Shown piece after piece: positions 9,173 through 19,464 of a stretch of DNA of 32,822 nucleotides; position 1 is the first letter of the stretch; every line of letters begins with the position of its first letter. Location of the stretch: positions 1-32,822 of the forward strand of contig NW_003157031.1 in the NCBI RefSeq assembly GCF_000003605.2. Reading direction: 5' to 3'. The notes below the pieces were generated by a model, which saw only the letters and a list, made by a program, of their open reading frames with translations, ran no database searches and was not told the DNA's origin. Made by a program: the position numbers and the translations under genes. This stretch comes from Saccoglossus kowalevskii (taxonomy: Eukaryota; Hemichordata; Enteropneusta; Harrimaniidae).

Positions 9173-9817
9173 TCCAGAATTCAATTGACTTAACTTTTAA
9201 GTCATATGTATTTCGATTGTTTCAATACGTGTCACGAGTGATAGGCAAACGCATCGAATTTGAACAGGGCGTGTGGCGCAACGGATAACGCGTCTGACTA
9301 CGGATCAGAAGATTGCAGGTTCGAATCCTGGCACGCTCGGTGTTATGGCTCATGCATTAGTTTTCAAGTTATAAATGTCTGTTTTAATGACAACATCAAC
9401 TTTACGACAGAGCAACTCACCTGCGATAAACATGTGTCATATGAATCCCCAAATCTGTTTCATTTTCTCACACGTGTCATTGGTGAACACCGGAGGGACC
9501 TATGAGCATGTGAACATCTACAGATCAAACGAATCGGCTGGAGTTTCTGCGGTTCCAAAATTTGCATTTCTTAAAACTGTCGTCGATGAACGCTCTTGTG
9601 ACCGACGAGCGTTTCGGTCAAACAGTCAACGCATACTATACTTCAAAATTCTGCATATCCAGAATTCAATTGACTTAACTTTTAAGTCATATGTATTTCG
9701 ATTGTTTCAATACGTGTCACGAGTGATAGGCAAACGCATCGTCTTTGAACAGGGCGTGTGGCGCAACGGATAACGCGTCTGTCTACGGATCAGAAGATTC
9801 CAGGTTCGAATCCTGGC
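9173..9817 (+). repeat. Higher-order block (partner of 6749-7393)
   Basis: Second copy of the 645-bp segment. The match ends inside the tRNA at 9752, where the acceptor strand reads CATGCTC rather than CACATTC. Confidence 0.8.
9267..9339 (+). tRNA. tRNA-Arg(ACG), G49 subfamily
   Basis: 73 nt, single change C49G. The leader and following type B spacer match the 6843 unit. Confidence 0.85.
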
Positions 9818-9824
9818 ATGCTCG
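9752..9824 (+). tRNA. tRNA-Arg(ACG), T31 subfamily
   Basis: 73 nt, same tRNA sequence as 8782 (A31T, C68T) but with a different leader (CATCGTCTTTG), so gene and leader have been shuffled relative to each other. Type B spacer follows. Confidence 0.82.
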
Positions 9825-10236
9825 GTATTATGGCTCATGCATTAGTTTTCAAGTTATAAATGTCTGTTTTCATCACAACATCAACTTTACGACAGAGCAA
9901 CTCACCTGCGATAAACATGTGTCATATGAATCCCCAAATCTGTTTCATTTTCTCACACGTGTCATTGGTGAACACCGGAGGGACCTATGAGCATGTGAAC
10001 ATCTACAGATCAAACGAATCGGCTGGAGTTTCTGCAGTTCCAAAATTTGCATTTCTCAAAACTGTCGTCGATGAACGCTCTTGTGACCGACGAGCGTTAC
10101 GGTCAAACAGTCAACGCATACTATAATTCAAAATTCCGAATATCCAGAATTCAATTGACTTAACTTTTAAGTCATATGTATTTCGATTGTTTCAATACGT
10201 GTCACAAGTGTTAGGCAAACGCATCAAAGGCGAACA

Positions 10237-10309
10237 GGGCGTGTGGCGCAACGGATAACGCGTCTGACTACGGATCAGAAGATTCCAGGTTCGAATCCTG
10301 GCACGCTCG
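10237..10309 (+). tRNA. tRNA-Arg(ACG), exact consensus
   Basis: Identical base for base to the copy at 538, with leader GTTAGGCAAACGCATC then AAAGGCGAACA. A complete cloverleaf and intact promoter boxes make it a likely functional gene. Type A spacer follows. Confidence 0.97.
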
Positions 10310-10721
10310 GTATTATGGCACGTGTATTAGTTTTCAACTTATATATGTATGTTTTCATCACAACATCAACTTTACGACAGAGCAACTCACCTGCGATAAA
10401 CATATGTCATATGAATCCCAAAATCTGTTTCATTTTCTCACATGTGTCATTGATGAACACCGGTGGGACCAATGAGCATGTGAACATCTGCAGGTAAAAT
10501 GAATTGGCTGGAGTTTCTGCCTTTGCAAAATTTGCATGTCTCAATACTGTCATCGATGAACGCTATTGTGACCGACGAGCGTTACGGCCAAACAGTCAAC
10601 GCATACTATACTTCAAAATTCTGCATATTCAGAATTCAATTGACTTAACTTTTAATTCCTATGTATTTTGATTGTTTCAATACGTGTCACGAGTGTTAGG
10701 CAAACGCATCAAAGGCGAACA

Positions 10722-10801
10722 GGGCGTGTGGCGCAACGGATACCGCGTCTGACTACGGATCAGAAGATTCCAGCTTCAAATCTCAAATCCTGGCAGGATC
10801 G
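10722..10801 (+). pseudogene. 80-nt tRNA-Arg variant, class L1, acceptor damaged
   Basis: L1 insertion with A22C. The acceptor 3' strand reads CAGGATC, giving G5 against G68 and G3 against A70. A hybrid spacer follows, with an A-like TATATATG start and a B-like middle. Confidence 0.85.
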
Positions 10802-11213
10802 ATATTGTGGCACATGTATTAGTTTTCAAGTTATATATGTATGTTTTTATCACAACATCATCTTTACGACAGAGCAACTCACCTGCGATAAACATGTGTC
10901 ATATGAATCCCCAAATCTGTTTCATTTTCTCACACGTGGCATTGGTGAACACCGGTGGGACGTATGAGCATGTGAACATCTACAGATCAAACGAATCGGC
11001 TGGAGTTTCTGCGGTTCCAAAATTTGCATGTCTCAATTCTGTCATCGATGAACGCAATTGTGACCGACGACCGTTACGACCAAACAGTCAACGCAAACTT
11101 TACTTCAAAATTCTGAGTATCCAGAATTCAATTGACTTAACTTTTAAGTCATATGTATTTCGATTGTTTCAATACGTGTCACGAGTGATAGGCAAACGCA
11201 TCGACTTTGAACA

Positions 11214-11293
11214 GGGCGTGTGGCGCAATGGATAACGCGTCTAACTACGGATCAGAAGATTCCAGCTTCAAATCTCAAATCCTGGCACGCTCG
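11214..11293 (+). pseudogene. 80-nt tRNA-Arg variant, class L1 with A22
   Basis: The only 80-nt copy with the canonical D arm (GGATAACGCG). It carries C16T in the D loop and G30A, which unpairs G30-C40. This looks like a canonical 5' part joined to an L1 3' part, as expected from gene conversion within the gene. Type B spacer follows. Confidence 0.83.
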
Positions 11294-11705
11294 ATATTGT
11301 GGCACATGCATTAGTTTTCAAGTTATAAATGTTTGTTTTCATCACAACATCAACTTTACGACAGAGCAACTCACCTGCGATAAACATGTGTCATATGAAT
11401 CCCCAAATCTGTTTCATTTTCTCACACGTGTCATTGGTGAACACTGGTGGAACCTATGAGCATGTGAACATCTGCACATCAAACGAATCGGCTGGAGTTT
11501 CTGCGGTTCCAAAATTTGCATGTCTCAATATTGTCATCGATGAACGCTATTGTGACCGACGAACGTTACGGCCAAACAGTCAACGCATACTATACTTCAA
11601 AATTCTGCATATACAGAATTCAATTGACTTAACTTTTAATTCCTATGTTTTTTGATTGTTTCAATACGTGTCACGAGTGTTAGGCAAACGCATCAAAGGC
11701 GAACA

Positions 11706-11785
11706 GGGCGTGTGGCGCAACGGATACCGCGTCTGACTACGGATCGGAAGATTTCAGCTTCAAATCTCAAATCCTGGCAGGCTCG
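11706..11785 (+). pseudogene. 80-nt tRNA-Arg variant, class L1
   Basis: L1 insertion with A22C. A41G (wobble), C49T (wobble) and C68G (G5 against G68) are further changes. Type A spacer follows. Confidence 0.84.
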
Positions 11786-12197
11786 ATATTGTGGCACATG
11801 TATTAGTTTTCAAGTTATATATGTATGTTATCATCACAACATCAACTTTACGACAGAGCAACTCACCTGCGATAAACATATGTCATATGAATCCCAAAAT
11901 CTGTTTCATTTTCTCACATGTGTCATTGATGAACACCGGTGGGACCCATGAGCATGTGAACATCTGCAGGTAAAATGAAGTGGCTGGAGTTTCTGCCGTT
12001 CCACAATTTTCATGTCTCAATACTGTCATCGATGAACGCAATTGTGACCGACGACCGTTACGACCAAACAGTCAACGCAAACTATACTTCAAAATTCTGA
12101 ATATCCAGAATTCAATTGACTTAACTTTTAAGTCATATGTATTTCGATTGTTTCAATACGTGTCACGAGTATTAGGTAAACGCATCGAAGGCGAACA

Positions 12198-12270
12198 GGG
12201 CGTGTGGCGCAACGGATAACGCGTCTGACTACGGATCAGAAGATTCCAGGTTCGAATCCTGGCACGCTCG
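12198..12270 (+). tRNA. tRNA-Arg(ACG), exact consensus
   Basis: Third exact-consensus copy, with leader ATTAGGTAAACGCATCGAAGG. A type C spacer with a CTGCATGTAAAATG middle follows; its CACCATCTTTACG replaces CATCAACTTTACG. Confidence 0.97.
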
Positions 12271-12682
12271 GTATTATGGCACATGTATTAGTTTTCAAGT
12301 TATAAATGTTTGTTTTCATCACAACACCATCTTTACGACAGAGCAACTCACCTGCGATAAACATGTGTCATATGAATTCCAAAATCTGTTTCATATTCTC
12401 ACACCTGCCATTGGTGAGCACCGGTGGGACCTCTGAGCATGTGAACATCTGCATGTAAAATGAATTGGCTGGAGTTTCTGCCGTTCCAAAATTTTCATGT
12501 CTCAATTCTGTCATCGATGAACGCTCTTGTGACCGACGACCGTTACGACCAAACAGTCAACGTAAACTATACTTCAAAATTCTGAGTATCCAGAATTCAA
12601 TTGACTTAACCTTTAAGTCATATGTATTTCGATTGTTTCAATACGTGTCACGAGTGATAGGCAAACGCATCGAATTTGAACA

Positions 12683-12755
12683 GGGCGTGTGGCGCAACGG
12701 ATAACGCGTCTGACTACGGATCAGAAGATTGCAGGTTCGAATCCTGGCACGCTCG
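12683..12755 (+). tRNA. tRNA-Arg(ACG), G49 subfamily
   Basis: 73 nt, single change C49G. Its upstream spacer matches the one upstream of 8297 (offset 4386), while its downstream unit matches 2957 onward, so it sits at the join of two donors. Type B spacer follows. Confidence 0.85.
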
Positions 12756-13167
12756 GTGTTATGGCTCATGCATTAGTTTTCAAGTTATAAATGTCTGTTT
12801 TCATCACAACATCAACTTTACGACAGAGCAACTCACCTGCGATAAACATGTGTCATATGAATCCCCAAATCTGTTTCATTTTCTCACACGTGTCATTGGT
12901 GAACACCGGAGGGACCTATGAGCATGTGAACATCTACAGATCAAACGAATCGGCTGGAGTTTCTGCGGTTCCAAAATTTGCATTTCTCAAAACTGTCGTC
13001 GATGAACGCTCTTGTGACCGACGAGCGATACGGTCAAACAGTCAACGCATACTATACTTCAAAATTCTGCATATCCAGAATTCAATTGACTTAACTTTTA
13101 AGTCATATGTATTTCGATTGTTTCAATACGTGTCACGAGTGATAGGCAAACGCATCGACTTTGAACA

Positions 13168-13240
13168 GGACGTGTGGCGCAACGGATAACGCGTCTGACT
13201 ACGGGTCAGAAGATTCCAGGTTCGAATCCTGGCACGCTCG
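13168..13240 (+). tRNA. tRNA-Arg(ACG), A3 variant
   Basis: 73 nt, G3A and A38G, the same as the 3442 copy. Here the downstream T-run is the full TTTT, and a type A spacer follows instead of type D, so the duplication with 3442 ends just past this gene. Confidence 0.8.
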
Positions 13241-13651
13241 GTATTATGGCTCATACATTAGTTTTCAAGTTATATATGTATGTTTTCATCACAACATCAA
13301 CTTTACGACAGAGCAACTCACCTGCGATAAACATATGTCATATGAATCCCAAAATCTGTTTCATTTTCTTACATGTGTCAATGATGAACACCGGTGGACC
13401 GATGAGCGTGTGAACATCTGCAGGTAAAATGAATTGGCTGGAGTTTCTGCCGTTCCAAAATTTTCATGTCTCAATTCTGTCATCGATGAAGGCAATTGTG
13501 ACCGACGACCGTTACGGCCAAATAGTCAACGCAAACTATACTTCAAAATTCTGAATATCCAGAATTCAATTGACTTAACTTTTAAGTCATATGTATTTCG
13601 ATTGTTTCAATACGTGTCACGAGTGATAGGCAAACGCATCGACTTTAAACA

Positions 13652-13724
13652 CGGCGTGTGGCGCAACGGATAACGCGTCTGAATACGGATCGTAAGATTC
13701 CAGGTTCGAATCCTGGCACGCTCG
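13652..13724 (+). pseudogene. tRNA-Arg(ACG) decayed copy
   Basis: 73 nt with several lesions: G1C (C1 against C72), C32A (loop ATACGGA), and a 3' anticodon strand of TCGTA in place of TCAGA, which breaks pair 28-42 and leaves a U-G at 29-41. The T arm and B box remain intact. Type B spacer follows. Confidence 0.8.
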
Positions 13725-14135
13725 GTATTATGGCTCATGCATTAGTTTTCAAGTTATAAATGTCTGTTTTCATCACAACATCAACTTTACGACAGAGCAA
13801 CTCACCTGCGATAAACATGTGTCATATGAATCCCCAAATCTGTTTAATTTTTTCACACGTGTCATTGGTGAACACCGGAGGGACCTATGAGCATGTGAAC
13901 ATCTACAGATCAAACGAATCGGCTGGAGTTTCTGCGGTTCCAAAATTTGCATTTCTCAAAACTGTCGTCTATGAACGCTCTTGTGACCGACGAGCGTTAC
14001 GGTCAAACAGTCAACGCATACTATAATTCAAAATTCTGAATATCCAGAATTCAAATGACTTAACTTTTAATTCCTATGTATTTTGATTGTTTCAATACGT
14101 GTCACGAGTGTTAGGCAACGCATAAAAGGTGAACA

Positions 14136-14208
14136 GGGCGTGTGGCGCAACGGATACCGCGTCTGACTACGGATCAGAAGATTCCAGGTTCGAATCCTGG
14201 CACGCTCG
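14136..14208 (+). tRNA. tRNA-Arg(ACG), C22
   Basis: 73 nt, A22C only, identical to the copy at 7812. The leader is one base shorter, GTTAGGCAACGCAT. Type C spacer follows. Confidence 0.92.
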
Positions 14209-14620
14209 GTATTATGGCTCATGCATTAGTTTTCAAGTTATAAATGTTTGTTTTCATCACAACATCAACTTTACGACAGAGCAACTCACCTGCGATAAAC
14301 ATGTGTCATATGAATTCCAAAATCTGTTTCATATTCTCACACCTGCCATTGGTGAGCACCGGTAGGACCTCTGAGCATGTGAACATCTACAGATCAAACG
14401 AATCGGCTGGAATTCCTGCGGTTCCAAAATTTGCATGTCTCAATACTGTCATCGATGAACGCTATTGTGACCGACGAGCGTTACGGTCAAACAGTCAGCG
14501 CATACTATAATTCAAAATTCTGAATATCCAGAATTCAATTGACTTAACTTTTAATTCCTATTTATTTCGATTGTTTCAATACGTGTCACGAGTATTAGGT
14601 ACACGCATGGAAGGCGAACA

Positions 14621-14693
14621 GGGCGTGTGGCGCAACGGATAACGCGTCTGACTACGGATCAGAAGATTCCAGGTTCAAATCCTGGCACGCTCG
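14621..14693 (+). tRNA. tRNA-Arg(ACG), A57
   Basis: 73 nt, G57A only (T loop TTCAAAT). Purine 57 is kept and GGTTCAAATCC still fits the B-box consensus, so it is likely functional. Type C spacer follows. Confidence 0.93.
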
Positions 14694-15105
14694 GTATTAT
14701 GGCACATGTGTTAGTTTTCAAGTTATATATGTTTGTTTTCATCACAACATCAACTTTGCGACAGAGCAACTCACCTGCTATAAACATGTGTCATATAAAT
14801 TCCAAAATCTGTTTCCTATTCTCAAACCTGCCATTGGTGAGCACCGGTAGGACCTCTGAGCATGTGAACATCTACAGATCAAACGAATCGGCTGGAATTT
14901 CTGCGGTTCCAAAATTTGCATGTCTCAATACTGTCATCGATGAACGCTATTGTGACCGACGAGCGTTATGGTCAAACAGTCAGCGCATACTATAATTCAA
15001 AATTCTGAATATCCAGAATTCAATTGACTTAACTTTTCACTCCTATGTATTTCGATTGTTTCATTACGTGTTACGAGTAATAGACAAACGCATCAAAAGC
15101 GAACA

Positions 15106-15178
15106 GGGCGTATGGCGCAACGGATAACGCGTGTGACTACGGATCAGAAGATTCCAGGTTCGAATCATGGCACGCTCG
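15106..15178 (+). pseudogene. tRNA-Arg(ACG) decayed copy
   Basis: 73 nt with G7A (A7 against C66), C28G (G28 against G42) and C62A (A62 against G52), so one pair is lost in each of three stems. The spacer begins as type A, switches to CTACAGATC, and is interrupted by the first transposon. Confidence 0.78.
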
Positions 15179-15532
15179 GTATTATGGCACATGTATTAGT
15201 TTTCAAGTTATATATGTTTGTTTTCATCACAACATCAACTTTGCGACATAGCAACTCACCTGCGATAAACATATGTCATATGAATCCCAAAATCTGTTTC
15301 ATTTTCTCACATGTGTCATTGATGAACACCGGTGGGAACGATGAGCATGTGAACATCTACAGATCAAACGAATCGGCTGGAGTTTCTGCAGTTCCAAAAT
15401 TTGCATGTCTCAAAACTTTCATCGATGAACGCTCTTGTGACCGACGAGCGTTACGGTCAAACAGTCAGCGCATACTATAATTCAAAATTCTGAATATCCA
15501 GAATTCAATTGACTTAACTTTTAATTCCTATG

Positions 15533-15744
15533 TACTGTAAAATGACTAATTTTCACTGGGTTTAAATTTCACTGATTTACCATTTCAGGCATATTCAGTG
15601 GGTTTTAAATTCACGGTTTCGTCATTTAGATAATGTGTTCTATGCTAAATGTTACATATTCACTGTGTTTTAATTTAGCGCATTTTTCCAGTCAGCGAAA
15701 TAAGCTAAATTAAAACCCAGTGAATAATTACCCCTTTTACAGTA
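15533..15744. mobile_element. 208-bp non-autonomous TA-target transposon, copy 1
   Basis: The element is 15535-15742, flanked by TA (15533-15534 and 15743-15744). The ends are inverted repeats starting CTGTAAAA and sharing TAAT and TTCACTGGGTTT over about 30 nt. There is no coding capacity. Internally, a 21-nt motif occurs at 15552, 15594 and 15659, and inverted at 15704. Removing the element plus one TA restores the usual CCTATGTATTTCG, as seen at 21196-21207. TA target and structure suggest a MITE mobilised by a Tc1/mariner-type transposase; the superfamily is inferred from the TA alone. Confidence 0.92.
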
Positions 15745-15800
15745 TTTCGATTGTTTCATTACTTGCTACGAGTAATAGACAAACGCATCAAACGCGAACA

Positions 15801-15842
15801 GGGCGTGTGGCGCAACGGATAACGCGTCTGACTACGGATCAG
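15801..15842 (+). pseudogene. 42-nt 5' half of tRNA-Arg(ACG)
   Basis: The consensus sequence runs from base 1 to the anticodon-stem 3' side (GGATCAG), then joins directly to spacer CAACTCACCTGCG. The deletion takes 31 nt of tRNA and 73 nt of spacer, with AG shared at the two ends. The A box remains; the B box, acceptor 3' strand and both T-runs are gone. Type C spacer follows. Confidence 0.9.
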
Positions 15843-16190
15843 CAACTCACCTGCGATAAACATGTGTCATATGAATTCCAAAATCTGTTTCATATTCTCA
15901 CACCTGCCATTGGTGAGCACCGGTGGGACCTCTGAGCATGTGAACATCTACAGATCAAACGAATCGGCTGGAGTTTCTGCGGTTCCAAAATTTGCATGTC
16001 TCAATACTGTCATCGATGAACGCTATTGTGACCGACTTGCGTTACAGCCAAACAGTCAACGCATACTATACTTCAAAATTTTCATATCTAGAATTCAATT
16101 GACTTAACTTTTAATTCCTATGTATTTTGATTGTTTCAATACGTGTCACGAGTGTTTGGCAAACGCATCAAAGGCGAACAGGGCGTGTGG

Positions 16191-16260
16191 CGCAACGGAT
16201 ACCGCGTCTGAGTACGGATCAGAAGATTCCAGCTTCAAATCTCAAATCCTGGCACGCTCG
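16191..16260 (+). pseudogene. 80-nt tRNA-Arg variant, class L1 (spans to 16260 region end)
   Basis: L1 insertion with A22C and C32G (loop GTACGGA). The loss of C32 is shared with the copies at 6351 and 19790, so these form a sublineage. The bases listed run to the terminal CACGCTCG. Type A spacer follows. Confidence 0.82.
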
Positions 16261-16672
16261 ATATTTTGGCACATGTATTAGTTTTCAAGTTATATATGTA
16301 TGTTTTCATCACAACATCAACTTTACGACAGAGCAACTCACCTGCGATAAACATATGTCATATGAATCCCAAAATCTGTTTCATTTTCTCACATATGTCA
16401 ATGATGAACACCGGTGGGACCGATGAGCATGTGAACATCTGCAGGTAAAATGAATTGGCTGGAGTTTCTGCCGTTCCAAAATTTTCATGTCTCAATTCTG
16501 TCATCGATGAACGCAATTGTGACCGACGACCGTTACGACCAAACAGTCAACGCAAACTATACTTCAAAATTCTGCATATCCAGAATTCAATTGACTTAAC
16601 TTTTAAATCAAATGTATTTTTATTGTTTCAATATGTATCACGACTGTTAGGCAAACGCATCAAAGGCGAACA

Positions 16673-16745
16673 GGGCGTGTGGCGCAACGGATAACGCGTT
16701 TGACTACATATCAGAAGATTCCAGGTTCAAATCCTGGCACGCTTG
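16673..16745 (+). tRNA. tRNA-Arg-like gene with anticodon ACA
   Basis: 73 nt. The anticodon loop is CTACATA, so bases 34-36 are ACA, which by the standard code reads UGU (Cys). Other changes are C28T (wobble), G37T, G57A and C72T (wobble at the acceptor end). All stems still pair. Base 37 is normally a purine, so T37 argues against normal decoding. The Arg identity bases A20 and C35 are kept. Type D spacer follows. Confidence 0.8.
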
Positions 16746-17156
16746 ATATTATGGCACATGTATTAGTTTTCAAGTTATATATGTATGTTTTCATCACAAC
16801 ATCAACTTTACGACAGAGCAACTCAAATGCGATAAACATATGTCATGAGAATCACAAAATCTGTTTCCTTTTCTCACCTTTGTCATTGATGAACACCAGT
16901 GGGACCGATGAGCATGTGAACATCTGCAGGTAAAATGAATTGGCTGGAGTTTCTGCGGTTCCAAAATGTTCATGTCTCAATACTGTCATCGATGAACGCA
17001 ATTGTGACCGACGAGCGTTACGGCCAAACACTCAACGCATACTATAATTCAAAATTCTGAATATCCAGAATTCAATTACTTAACTTTTAAGCCCTACGTA
17101 CTTCGATTGTTTCAATACGTGTCACGAGTGTTAGGCAAACGCATCGAACATGAACA

Positions 17157-17236
17157 GGGCGTGTGGCGCAACGGATACCGCGTCTGACTACGGATCAGAA
17201 GATTCCAGGTTCAAATCCCAATTCCTGGCACGCTCG
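17157..17236 (+). pseudogene. 80-nt tRNA-Arg variant, class L2
   Basis: L2 T arm, intact T stem around a 14-nt loop, A22C. Otherwise consensus. The spacer is type D, joining an A-type AACACTGGTGGG segment at about 17371, where the duplication with 20004 begins. Confidence 0.85.
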
Positions 17237-17648
17237 ATATTATCGCACATGTATTAGTTTTCAAGTTATATATGTATGTTTTCATCGCAACATCAACTTT
17301 ACGACAGAGCAACTCACCTGCGATAAACATATGTCATGAGAATCCCAAAATCTGTTTCATTTTCTCACCTGTGTCATTGATGAACACTGGTGGGACCAAT
17401 GAGCATGTGAACATCTGCAGGTAAAATGAATTGGCTGGAGTTTCTGCCTTTCCAAAATGTGCATGTCTCAATACTGTCATCGATGAACGCTATTGTGACC
17501 GACGAGCGTTACGGCCAAACAGTCAACGCATACTATACTTCAAAATTCTGCATATCCAGAATTCAATTGACTTAACTTTTAAATCAAATGTATTTTTATT
17601 GTTTCAATACGTATCACGACTGTTAGGCAAACGCATCAAAGGCGAACA

Positions 17649-17721
17649 GGGCGTGTGGCGCAACGGATAACGCGTTTGACTACATATCAGAAGATTTCAG
17701 GTTCAAATCCTGGCACGCTTG
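17649..17721 (+). tRNA. tRNA-Arg-like gene with anticodon ACA
   Basis: Same as the 16673 copy (loop CTACATA, C28T, G57A, C72T) with one extra change, C49T, leaving a U-G wobble at the T-stem end. Type D spacer follows, with a one-base deletion in CCCAAATCTG. Confidence 0.8.
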
Positions 17722-18132
17722 ATATTATGGCACATGTATTAGTTTTCAAGTTATATATGTATGTTTTCATCACAACATCAACTTTACGACAGAGCAACTC
17801 ACCTGCGATAAACATATGTCATGAGAATCCCAAATCTGTTTCCTTTTCTCACCTGTGTCATTGATGAACACCAGTGGGACCGATGAGCATGTGAACATCT
17901 GCAGGTAAAATGAATTGGCTGGAGTTTCTGCGGTTCCAAAATGTTCATGTCTCAATACTGTCATCGATGAACGCAATTGTGACCGACGAGCGTTACGGCC
18001 AAACACTCAACGCATACTATAATTCAAAATTCTGAATATCCAGAATTTAATTGACTTAACTTTTAAGTCCTACGTACTTCGATTGTTTCAATACGTGTCA
18101 CGAGTATTAGGCAAACGCATCGAACATGAACA

Positions 18133-18212
18133 GGGCGTGTGGCGCAACGGATACCGCGTCTGACTACGGATCAGAAGATTCCAGGTTCAAATCCCAATTC
18201 CTGCCACGCTCG
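18133..18212 (+). pseudogene. 80-nt tRNA-Arg variant, class L2
   Basis: L2 T arm with G65C (CCTGC), so C49 faces C65. It shares this change with the copy at 20767. The spacer starts as D and ends as B (TTTCTCAAAACTGTCG), a mid-spacer recombinant. Confidence 0.85.
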
Positions 18213-18623
18213 ATATTATCGCACATGTATTAGTTTTCAAGTTATATATGTATGTTTTCATCACAACATCAACTTTACGACAGAGCAACTCACCTGCGAT
18301 AAACATATGTCATGAGAATCCCAAAACCTGTTTCATTTTCTCACCTGTGTCATTGATGAACACAAGTGGGACCGATGACCATGTGAACATCTGCAGGTAA
18401 AATGAATTGGCTGGAGTTTCTGCCGTTCCAAAATTGTCATTTCTCAAAACTGTCGTCGATGGACGCTCTTGTGACCGACGAGCGTTACGGTCAAACAGTC
18501 AACGCATACAAAATTCAAAATTCTGAATATCCAGAATTCAAATGACTTAACTTTTAATTCCTATGTATTTCGATTGTTTCAATATGTGTCACGAGTGTTA
18601 GGCAAACGCATCAAAGATAAACA

Positions 18624-18696
18624 GGGCGTGTGGCGCAACGGATAACGCGTCTGACTACGGATCAGAAGATTCCAGGTTCGAATCCTGGCACCCTCA
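18624..18696 (+). tRNA. tRNA-Arg(ACG), acceptor mismatch
   Basis: Identical to the 67 copy: C4 against C69 and discriminator A. The leader CATCAAAGATAAACA is unique to these two copies. Confidence 0.82.
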
Positions 18697-19094
18697 GTAT
18701 TATGGCACATGTATTCGTTTTCAAGTTATATATGTTTGTTTTCATCACAACATCAACTTTACGACTTTGCGATAAACATATGTCATATGAATCCCAAAAT
18801 CTGTTGCATTTTCTCACATGTGTCATTGATGAACACCGGTGGGACCAATGAGCATGTGAACATCTGCAGGTAAAATGAATTGGCTGGAGTTTCTGCCGTT
18901 CCAAAATTTTCATGTCTCAATATTGTCATCGATGAACGCAATTATGACCGACGACGACGGCCAAACAGTCAACGCAAACTATACTTCAAAATTCTGAATA
19001 TCCAGAATTCAATTGACTTAACTTTTAAGTCATATGTATTTCGATTGTTTCAATACGTGTCACAAGTGTTAGGCAAACGTATCAAAGGAGAACA

Positions 19095-19167
19095 GGGCGT
19101 GTGGCGCAACGGATAACGCGTCTGACTACGGATCAGAAGATTCCAGGTTCGAATCCTGGCACGCTCG
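19095..19167 (+). tRNA. tRNA-Arg(ACG), exact consensus
   Basis: Fourth exact-consensus copy, partner of 538. Its downstream type A spacer has CATCATCAACTTTACGATAGCG, markers shared only with the unit at 22117, and is interrupted by the second transposon. Confidence 0.97.
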
Positions 19168-19464
19168 GTATTATGGCACGTGTATTAGTTTTCAACTTAT
19201 ATATGTATGTTTTCATCACATCATCAACTTTACGATAGCGCAACTCACCTGCGATAAACATATGTCATATGAATCCCAAAATCTGTTTCATTTTCTCACA
19301 TGTGTCATTGATGAATACTGGTGGGACCAATGAGCATGTGAACATCTGCAGGTAAAATGAATTGGCTGGAGTTTCTGCCTTTCCAAAATGTGCATGTCTC
19401 AATACTGTCATCGATGAACGCTATTGTGACCGACGAGCGTTACGGCCAAACAGTCAACGCATAC

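Larger units (their letters stand above)
12676..13246 (+). repeat. Higher-order block (offset 9726 to 2950-3520)
   Basis: The pair of tRNAs at 12683 and 13168, with the B spacer between them, repeats the pair at 2957 and 3442, including the rare G3A and A38G changes. The two regions are 20 units apart, so this is a long-distance duplication or conversion. Confidence 0.8.
17371..18581 (+). repeat. Higher-order block, first copy (offset 2633)
   Basis: About 1.2 kb recurring at 20004-21215. It contains an ACA-anticodon tRNA and an L2 variant. Differences include one base lost near 17834 (offset becomes 2634) and a handful of substitutions. Confidence 0.85.
18558..19220 (+). repeat. 663-bp identical duplicate of bases 1-663
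   Basis: From the start of the window to base 663, every block I compared is identical to this segment (offset 18557), including the odd discriminator-A tRNA and the shortened A spacer. The match stops at CATCACAAC against CATCACATC. The first copy may extend beyond the window's left edge. Confidence 0.88.

Noticed and set aside
15535-15742. Transposase or other gene inside the inserted element
   Set aside because: The element is 208 bp with no open frame of useful length.
16673-16745. A genuine tRNA-Cys gene
   Set aside because: Body, stems and identity bases are those of the surrounding tRNA-Arg. Only the anticodon loop differs, and metazoan tRNA-Cys uses GCA.
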